Position numbers and translations under genes: made by a program. 64,000 bases of DNA from Kappaphycus alvarezii (taxonomy: Eukaryota; Rhodophyta; Florideophyceae; Gigartinales; Solieriaceae): positions 868,001 through 932,000 of the forward strand of contig NADL03000673.1 of the NCBI GenBank assembly GCA_002205965.3. Direction: 5' to 3'. This document shows, piece by piece, positions 55,421 to 64,000 of this stretch (the stretch's first letter is position 1; every line of letters begins with the position of its first letter). The notes below the pieces were generated by a model that made no database searches, was not told where the DNA came from, and was given only the letters and a program-made list of their open reading frames with translations.

Positions 55421-56000
55421 GCTTGCGTTCACTTGAGACTTGAGACAGATGGCCAAGTGAAAAGGAGCAAAGTGCCGTTTTGGGCAGTGTGCTGGTAGTG
55501 CGATGCCCGGCAAAATGAGGGGAAGAAAAAATCCGCCATCACAACAGTGGTGAGCCATGGGTGTAATCGCTTGAAAACTTCCGCTGTAAGCGCGATACTT
55601 ACAGAAGCGACGGCGACGAATACAAGTGCTCCAGAAGGATAGCCTTGGGTACGACCAGCAGGACCGTTCGGCTCAGGAACCCTCACATGCTGGCGGGGGA
55701 ACCGCCAGGGTTGAGTGCGGCAGGGTGCACTGAGCGTTGCGGTACTTGGTCGAGGGCTAGAGCGTTCTTGGCGCGGGACAAACCGCCACTTGGGAAAGAC
55801 ATATCCCTAGCCGGTGCAGCTAAACCCCCGCAGACGAAAGTGCGCGATCCGCAAGACGCGCGAAGACACGAGTGCCCGACGGCCGGGGCTAATGCGCCGC
55901 AGGCGCCGAGCGTGGCAGAATGAAGGTTCGAGGAGGGCAGTCTGGAGATCGACAGTCTAGGAGGGAAGAGGAAAGGTAAAACTGTTGTCAGTGACCTGAT
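55421..56000. other. GC-rich upstream region of the unknown gene
   Basis: A minus-strand frame at 55429-55686 has one hydrophobic stretch (GALVFVAVASVSIAL) but no ATG at its start, and a GTAAGT lies within it. It may be an upstream exon or leader. No firm call. Confidence 0.3.
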
Positions 56001-59000
56001 GGGAAGTGATGATAGTTAAATCAACTGAATCGTTCGACACGTGTGGTCATATGGTTTTGTAGTTGCAACAATACATTAATTGCGCAAAGTGGAGGTCCAC
56101 CACCTCGGTGCAATTATCGAGCAACCACTGTAAACATATTTCCTGAGAGTAAAATATTCATACATTGAACAAGAAAAGTGATCCAATTAATTTTCAGCGA
56201 GACCATTATCTCAGACTGAGAAATTTAGATAGAACCTTTATAGATTACTTTTTCCACTCAAGTTATAAGGCGGGATTTTAAGTTGGTTGTGCTCAATATG
56301 CTACTCTTCCGTTAAATTTGTCATACCGTATCGTGTTTCTCTGGTCATACAACTGACTTAAAAACATCCTCTGAAGTTTCAGTATTGTTCGCTTTTCCGC
56401 ATAATTCTACAGTAAAAAGTAGTAGTACCCTATTGGATCATTCTTATACGCATATTTGTCCTGCAAATATATACATGAATGAATGAATGAATTTCAAATA
56501 AAACTCTTCAATAACTTGAAATACATATATTTAAAACTTGTTTGCTGATTATATTTATGTTTAATAATCTTTTCCGCATATAACGAATCATATGCCAAAT
56601 AACAGTACTTTACGTAAAGTTTTGGCCAAAATATTAGCCAAAATATAAATAATGTTGAGGAAGCATTATCGCCAATAAGAAAGTATAACCGCCGGGAGAA
56701 AGGTACATCCAATTTTTTTTCAAAGTGCGAAGAACTACAGGTCATCTACTTTAATAAAGGTAATTTTTTTTGAAAACTTACGCCTTCGTTCTAGGTTTGG
56801 AGCAAAAAACAGAAAAATAATTTCATACATAATTTGCCGATAAAATAGCTATAATGTTCAAACTTTTGTATCTCACCGATTACAACATATCTATTCCCAT
56901 ACAAATGTTGCCAATTTCAATGGAGTTGAATAATAGTACATTCAATAATGCTTTTGAGAAATCTTATGACCGACTAATAAAAAGAAATTTCCCAAGCAAT
57001 CTAATTCAATGAATGAATTCCTCAGGAGATAGAAAATTTTCTCAAATGAATACAAAAATATTCTTTCTTGTGTTTGATGAAGGTATAAAACATCACAAAA
57101 TCCCTCAATATGCAATTAAAATTATAGTGGAAGGCAACAGTTGAATTGTTAGAGAGGAGGAGAGAACAGTAGGATGATGTGTTCCATTTAAAAGTGCTTA
57201 AGGTCGACTTAATGTCAAAAATTAATCGCCAATGTATTTGTGAAAATTTTTAAAAATAATTTAACAAAGGTGGGAGCTGTACAAGCTCTGAGAGCCAGGC
57301 ATAAATTTGCTTCCCAAATATCGGGCATTAAATTATGGTGGAGTCGTATGTATTTCGTCCTTCTTCGTTTGATAACATAAAAGGTTAAGGCATATACAGA
57401 AAAGATGGGCGGATTGCTATTGGAAAGAACCCAGAGATTGACGCGAATAAATTTTGTATACAACGCGGAGGGAAGGGCTCATACTACAGGGCATTTTTTG
57501 GGCTCAATCAGTTTTCTTTGGTAGTGATTGACAGAGATAGATTCATTTATGAGTTTTCCTAGACCCTACAGGGCCAGTTGATACACTTCACTAAAGACTT
57601 TTCCCTGAAATTGATGTTCACTTCACCTGAGAACCTTTTTTTGAAGCTCACACATTCTGTATGACTGTCTGTGGTGTGATTTTTCTATCTGGTCGATAAA
57701 TGTGCATAAAACTGCTCCCCATCATGTTCATTAAGCAAAATGATCATTTATTTGTCTAACGCCCGATTTCAATTGAACCTGGGTGTCTCATTTTTGGCCT
57801 AAATTCAAAAACTTGTTAAGTCTCGGAAGTTAATCTCAAGACGAATTCACTGTTATAGTACCTAATACATGAAAAACTAGAATTCTAATTATTCCGTCCG
57901 TACTGGTATTCATGGAAAAGGCTGTAATTTTCAATCCATTTTTTTGCAACATATAAAGTCACCTCTGATAGAGATAAAAAAGGATCTTATATCTCCAAAA
58001 ATTCACTTTTTGTTCTTTAATTCTTTATTCCAGTAAGAATATATTATGAGATATTTTAATACCAAACTTTCTCTATGTATATTTCCATTACTTCTAAAAT
58101 CGGGGAAAATTTTAGAAGATAAAATATCTGACTTATTAGTTTAGAGTTTCTTTCCCGTGATCATACGCATAAATTTTTGCTAATCATTTGGAAAATTACA
58201 GTAAAACATTCATTTATTAGTAGTTCTAAGTCTTAGTTTTTTACAAAAGTTTTAAAAGGAGTGAAGAGCAATTATTTGAATTCATTATTTGTTTTGACTG
58301 ATACTCTTGATATATTACATTTTGGACCTCGATAAGCCCAATTTTCATGAATAAGATCCTTGTTTTCCATTTTTGTCAAAGTTTGGGGTACAGGTGCTAT
58401 TTATGAATGACTGCTCTCAAATTTACTGATAAATCTGTAAAATTTGGTGATAAGATTATTATTCATTTATTTTTTACCCACGTTATTGTATTTAATCTGT
58501 AATTTTATCAATGATAGCTAGGCCAAACTGCTTCTAAGCTCGAGTGTCATTTTAAATAAAAAATGTAAACCTCAGTAGCTAAGATACCTAAAGGTTGATA
58601 AAAGATTCGACTAAAATCTTAATAAATAATTTTCCAAAATTACTCTTTTATAAATCCCAGATGTATATCTGAGTGAAAAATGTGTGACTGGGCTTTTCGC
58701 AGGCAGGCTCCTCTGTCTCATATAAGGTTTCCGTATGATCATAAAGGAGCAGGTAAACTTGTGGGTTTCCTCGCCGCGGCCAAAATTTCAATCTCAATGT
58801 GAACGGTACATATTTTCTATATATTTGTGATCCTTCAGTATTCAAAAAACCTCTACTTGCGACAGATCCTATCCAAATCATTGATATTAAAAGTTCGTTT
58901 AATTTTAATTAATTGAATTTCTTTGACGGTTTTTGTCGACTTCATGTACTCAAAATTAAGCATATTAATCGATAGTAGGTATAAACCACTTCATTATCGA

Positions 59001-62000
59001 GTAAACGGGGGTCTGAAGTACGAAATATGATATTAAAAGATGAGCGTCTTCAAATATTGGATACTGTCCCCAATTATTTGCTCAGAGAAGTGGCCATAAC
59101 AAATGAGGTTGATAAATTTCCGTTATATAATTATATCAATGCTCCAAGCGCTTGAATTCCACTTCTGTCACATATTTACAAATTTTGAACAAAAAATTAA
59201 ATAATAAAGGGTGAAAACCTGAACTGTATCCTGGGTATACCGTTACTGCCAAAGAGAATAAGTGATTTATAAATAGCAATGTTTTCCTTACGCTGGAATC
59301 ACAGGTTTAAGTAAAGATAGGCTTCCTTAATATACAATTCAATAAGAATCAATTTCAGGTCTAACAGAAGAAATTTACAAGCAAATGTTTACAGTAAACA
59401 AATTCTCGTTTTTTGGGTCAAAATTACATTCAAAATATTATAGATAATATATTTATAGATAAACTACAGTAAGATACAGAACAAATTTACATGCCTTAAA
59501 TTTAAGATACTACTAAATTATTATGCAGAACATTAGTACAATGATTGACAAATATTTCACGTAACCATGTTTTCCGTGTACTCAGTAACATAAAAGTTTT
59601 TTTATGATATCATCCATTTACATTCTGGGCAACACATAAATTTTTAAGTTCTTAAACCTATGTTAAGGTACGTATTGAAAATTTCTGACAGCCCTCATAT
59701 TTCATTTTAAAATCATTTTGGTTTATGATTTACATTTCCTTCCGTTTTACTATATTCTTATTTTGAAGTTTAATTCCTCGAATTAGAGATTCGTTCAGGT
59801 TTCGACGACGTCTTTTTAAATGTTCCATTTACCTGAAAGCTAAAAATGGGCATATTTTTTTTCAAATTTTCTTCTTTGTGAATACCTAGGTGTAACGTAC
59901 CAGCTGTCCTTAGTATATTATGGTAAAGTTCTAGAGCAAATATATATGACCCAGCCAATCAGGAAACAAAAACTGTAGCACTTTACTAGAAGTTAATCAA
60001 AGGGTCCTTATGAAGAATCTCATGCCTCTGTAAGTAAAACAAAGGTAGTGAGATTTATCTTCCATTACTGAAGGTTTATCGCAATCAATAGAAGTGTGCA
60101 AATGATAGTTTTATATGTTTTAAAATCTATTCCGGCTGGATGATATTATGAAATTGCCATTTTTTGTAAAATTATCGATTTATTCATGCCTCTGTTCTCC
60201 TTCATGCAACATGCAGGCTACATGTCATTTTATATATATATATTTTATTCTATAGGTTTGATTTACTTGAAGAGGTGGCATTTCTCTGGCCTTACAGCTA
60301 TACACGAATTTCTTGCATCTACTATAGATTCAAACCGCCATTAACCTCATAGTTACGGCTACTAGGCACTTTGCTGTCATTCTAATTTTCCTTGCACCTC
60401 TTGACACAACGTATGAGGCCATTGGCACACTTGGAATAGTTACGGGCCAGTTGCACACTGGATTTTTATCACTGCTTTACCCGCCAAAAGCTGCCTTGTT
60501 ATCCCATGCCACCTGGACCAATTTCCGTCTTACAGGTTTTCAGAGTGTGTTACTTTTTGCCGACTTAAAGTTCTAAAGGCGCTACTTGCGATACTGTCAG
60601 AGCTGTTTACTGGAAACCCTTTACATTTTCTATTATTAGTCTACGTTTCTTTTCGCAATTAACTATCTTAAGTTCCATATAAACCCTTATCAGGAGCAGC
60701 CCGCTCAACTCAGCGATCCTCAACCAAATTTCAACCTCTATCTTCTATTGTGCACTTAAAACCCAACAGGTTGGCGGTTAGTTGAGGAAAGTAGATCTTG
60801 AAAAGAATTCGTCGGGCTGACTCATAGTTCAAATGAAATTTGTGGCTAGTTTTTATCTTCTTCGCTAATGGAAAGCAAAATGAGAGTAACTGAAACGATT
60901 TATTCGATATGGACTTCCTATTTTTGGCTAAAAGAGATATATACAGATTTTGTATCCCATATTTATTCGAAAAAAATTTACTTAGTTCTCCCAAACTTTT
61001 GGGCTTCTACTCTTCTTGTGCATTTTTGGGGTTTTCTAATCTTTAATCAAACAACATGATATGAGAAATATTTATCAATAAACTACGTCCTTCTTCAGCA
61101 TATTAACATATCAAAATCTGAGTGAGTACATGATTTCTCTTAAAATGCAGTTTTCTAATCATTCCCTGCTTTCGCGTAATTTGCGGAATAGTCCTTTAGC
61201 TTTTTTATCAGATTTTTCTTTTGAAACTCTCTAAAGCTCTCCATAATGCATTTTAGTTGCGCTTTCATTATTGAATACTTTCTTACTTTACTTTTCTCTC
61301 ATATTTTCCTGTGATTGTTTGCGCTTTGTGTAACAACAGGACTATAAACTAAAAAGTAAGCTGATAAATTTCAATTTGGGAGCGGTAGTCGCCAACTGTT
61401 TTTAGTTTTTCAGTGATTCTTTTTGTATAAATTGCCTCATCCGCAAAGAAAAAGATCTTTTTGTCCAACAAACCGGGTCAACAACGTTAATTCTGGAGAA
61501 CCGAATTTTCATCAAACCGAACTTAGTATATACTGTAATAATCAAAGTGAAGCTAAAATGACACCGGTGATCTTCCGGATTTAAAGCTCACAAACCGAAC
61601 ATATAGTAATGCATCTATTGTTTGAATGCGCCGGATCATTGTTATTCTACGGTAGTTTTATTTCTATGGTTGCTCACATTTTGACCAAGTGAGAAGTACA
61701 CCTTATTCATTCTATACTCTAAATACTAACTGTTCTGACGAAGAAGCTCTGAATGTTCCAGTGACCAGGCCTATACCAACCGAAAGATGTAATTTTCTTT
61801 CAAAGGTACAGCCCAAAAACAGTACTCTGATCCTTAGCCCCAAATTCTTTCTTTTAGAGATCCTTTTGATATTTAAATATCTTCTTATAGGACTTATCGA
61901 GGATTTTAGAAGTCAAACGTGTTCCACGATGATACTCCAATGATTTCGTGCCAAAAGTGACCCACTTACAGATATTTTGCAGGTCATTAAATATCACATG

Positions 62001-63359
62001 CACTACTGCGATCTTCAATTCAGAATCTGCCGATTTTTATGCTTACAAGAAGACCTTTTAAGCCCGTTTAAAGGTCCATGTGCCCACTACTGAACTGAAA
62101 TGAAGACTAAAGTAACTAGTAATGTTTCATCGTGCAAAGAGCAACAGTGAGTAGCCAAAAGGTTCATTGTGGACATAGCTGTGGTTTCCATAGACGTGAA
62201 AGTCGGATAGTGTTCCAAAAGGCGTGATAGTAGGCTTTGAGCACGGATTAGAGGTCGCAGGGATGTTTCAATAATAAATTAGGTCATAGGTCCTCTTCGT
62301 ATTGATTAAATATTAATAAATTTTGATGAAGGGCAGAATTTATGGAGTACTTTTCCGCTGATATTCTTGCCAATCTAATCTTTCCTCCTCTCTTTTGTGG
62401 TTTATAGAAAATATGGTTTGCCGTGATGTACGGGTCAGCAAACAGATATATTCCTGCTAAATGATGTTTAACAAATACATGTATTGAGTTTAATGCAGCA
62501 GTTGTACCAGAAAAACGTATTCGAACCTCCAAAAGCAACGAAATTGTGATATGGTATTGAAATAATGCGTCATCTAGGATCAGGCCAGATTCACGGCAGA
62601 AAATTATCTTGCATAGTCAATTAGTACTTGTGACAGAAAAGGTATGATCTGAGAAGTGCGGAGGGATAACAATATCTTTCAAAGCTCGAAGTATAGCGTG
62701 CGGTGCAGCACGAAATTTTTTATCTTTTATATAGATACCAGAAAACACACAATGAAGATCTCCGAGGTAATCATTCATCAAATAGTGAGCTGAAATTGTT
62801 GATCTCGAGTTAGTAGGATTGCTTATTCTACTGTGCCGCATTTTGAATTATACTCTTTGGTGATATTGAAGAAATTTTTGGGAGTGCAGATGCACTGGGT
62901 AAATTTTTCTCCAATGTTTTGGACGGATCCAGTGATCCGCGAATTCTCTTGCATTTTAATTGTAATATAACGGGCGTGGAGACTATGTAAACTCCGAAGT
63001 CTTTAATGAGAGTCAACAACAAGCTATTTTCCAGATTTTTTCTGGCACCATAACTTATTTAATCATTTTAAGAATAATTATTTCACTGCAGGGCAAGTTT
63101 GTCCCGTTTATAACATAGATACGTGTAATTTCGGATATACAAGCAAATTCTAACACAGCTCTCAACTTCAAATTACGCTTTTGCTGTCAAAAGCATGCAC
63201 CGAATGATTAAATCGGTAATTATCTGCCATATAAAATTCGCTGATTTAAAATCTAATGAAGATTGTTTGGCGCTTTAAGACTGCTGTTTTGTCGATTTTC
63301 TATCAATTTGCAGCGCCCATTTCCTGTAATCTAATAGCTTCCTAACTTCTTGTTCTCCA
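56001..63359. other. AT-rich gene desert 2
   Basis: About 7.3 kb of A/T-rich sequence with only short chance frames. Small simple repeats occur: TGAATGAATGAATGAAT near 56475 and a TATATATATA tract near 60233. No transposon domain, tRNA or conserved frame was recognised. Confidence 0.6.
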
Positions 63360-63372
63360 CCTGCAGAAATAA
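63360..63372. repeat. Target-site duplication, left copy (CCTGCAGAAATAA)
   Basis: Thirteen bases identical to 63513-63525. Together they flank the C-tailed retrosequence. Confidence 0.85.
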
Positions 63373-63512
63373 GCTGGCCTCACACCAGCCGTGTAAGGTA
63401 GTACCTCATGACTCGGCCTCATTCCCAGACTCTCATTACACAGATTTGTCCCCATCAGCCTTCGGAAAATTGCTGTCCTGCATCCCTAATCAGTAAGCAC
63501 CCCAAAATCCCC
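63373..63512 (+). mobile_element. C-tailed retrosequence with 13-bp target-site duplication
   Basis: 140 bp beginning GCTGGCCTCACACCAGCCGT and ending GCACCCCAAAATCCCC. It matches 21195-21352 (plus) and 24441-24600 (minus), but its 5' end starts later, so it is 5' truncated. Flanking CCTGCAGAAATAA copies are the mark of target-primed reverse transcription, the mechanism of LINEs and SINEs. It has no coding capacity. Confidence 0.85.
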
Positions 63513-63525
63513 CCTGCAGAAATAA
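63513..63525. repeat. Target-site duplication, right copy (CCTGCAGAAATAA)
   Basis: Identical to 63360-63372. Confidence 0.85.
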
Positions 63526-64000
63526 TACATTCAGCTGGGCTTTTCTATAAACTTGAGCCTTTATGTTAATATAGCTCTGTTTCTTTTAGCGAACCGCTAC
63601 TGGCCCGGAACATAATCCCATCATTTAGCTCTGTTTGCGTTCCCTTGTTTACCCCACTAATGCAATGTTAAATTCCTGTAAATTCGTTTATTTTGTGTTT
63701 TTTGTTTAAAATCGTTACTCTAAACCTCGTTTCACTAATCTACCTGAGATTAATTGAGAGATAATAGTGCATAGGCTAAAATCAGATAATTTTTTTGCAA
63801 GACAGCCGAGTCGCTTCCCCAATGTCCTTTTCCGGCGGAACTGTAGACGTGTGAGAAGCACAGAGGATACATTACGAGCAAGCACATGGTGTTTTTGTAG
63901 TACAGTCACACGAAGGAGCGAGCGTACTGTAAGTAGGCGCTCGTGGAGGTGTTTGTAAGGTAGGGGAGTGGTGGACCGCCACGGACCTTGTGAGTTACCG
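63526..64000. other. Window end, no feature seen
   Basis: Composition rises in GC after about 63.8 kb. Frames on both strands near 63715-63958 are Arg/Ser/Leu-rich and match nothing that I know. Confidence 0.4.

Noticed and set aside
46808..63359. AT-rich blocks as inserted mitochondrial or plastid DNA
   Set aside because: No organellar protein motif, tRNA or rRNA was recognised in either block, so AT-richness alone is not enough.
1..64000. tRNA, rRNA and CRISPR arrays
   Set aside because: I looked by eye for GGTTCGANTCC-type B boxes, rRNA signatures and regularly spaced repeats and found none that holds up. A tRNAscan-SE or Infernal run would be decisive.

Overview
The window is eukaryotic nuclear DNA, rich in transposons and poor in genes. 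A florideophyte red alga is my best guess, from memory of gene style only (compact, mostly intronless genes among copia, LINE and hAT/Harbinger debris); the sequence alone does not prove it. Host genes are few: a small LEA-like protein with an N-myristoylation signal (9.3-9.6 kb, -), a Ser/Thr protein kinase (13.3-14.4 kb, +), a VMA12/TMEM199-type V-ATPase assembly factor (15.5-16.15 kb, -), a small subunit of serine palmitoyltransferase with one intron (16.6-17.0 kb, +), the mRNA 3'-end processing factor PCF11 (17.9-19.8 kb, -), and an unknown repeat-containing protein (54.3-55.4 kb, -).

Layout. 0.35-6.06 kb: a full-length but broken Ty1/copia element with both LTRs and a near-perfect target duplication. 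6.7-8.3 kb: LINE 3' half with a restriction-like endonuclease (RLE). 9-20 kb: the host-gene block, with a LINE fragment at the 3' end of VMA12. 21-30 kb: a nest of LINE copies on both strands. One minus-strand LINE (29.04-24.74 kb) carries an EEP/APE endonuclease and reverse transcriptase, is interrupted by a 936-bp plus-strand LINE copy flanked by an 8-bp duplication, and resumes with the end of the reverse transcriptase plus an RLE domain. Read across the insertion it is a dual-endonuclease LINE. 30.7-43.3 kb: a second copia element whose gag and pol lie 8 kb apart, with a decayed hAT transposon between them. 44.4-46.8 kb: a PIF/Harbinger element with both its Myb-like protein and its DDE transposase. 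46.8-53.9 and 56-63.3 kb: AT-rich deserts with no recognisable gene, separated by a GC-rich gene island. 63.37 kb: a short C-tailed retrosequence with a clean 13-bp target duplication.

The three conserved multi-domain host genes (PCF11, VMA12, kinase) are each cut by several single-base frameshifts. Most sit in short homopolymers while catalytic and structural residues stay intact. This looks more like sequence error, or very recent damage, than old decay, so these genes are annotated across the breaks. Transposon copies by contrast also carry substitution stops.
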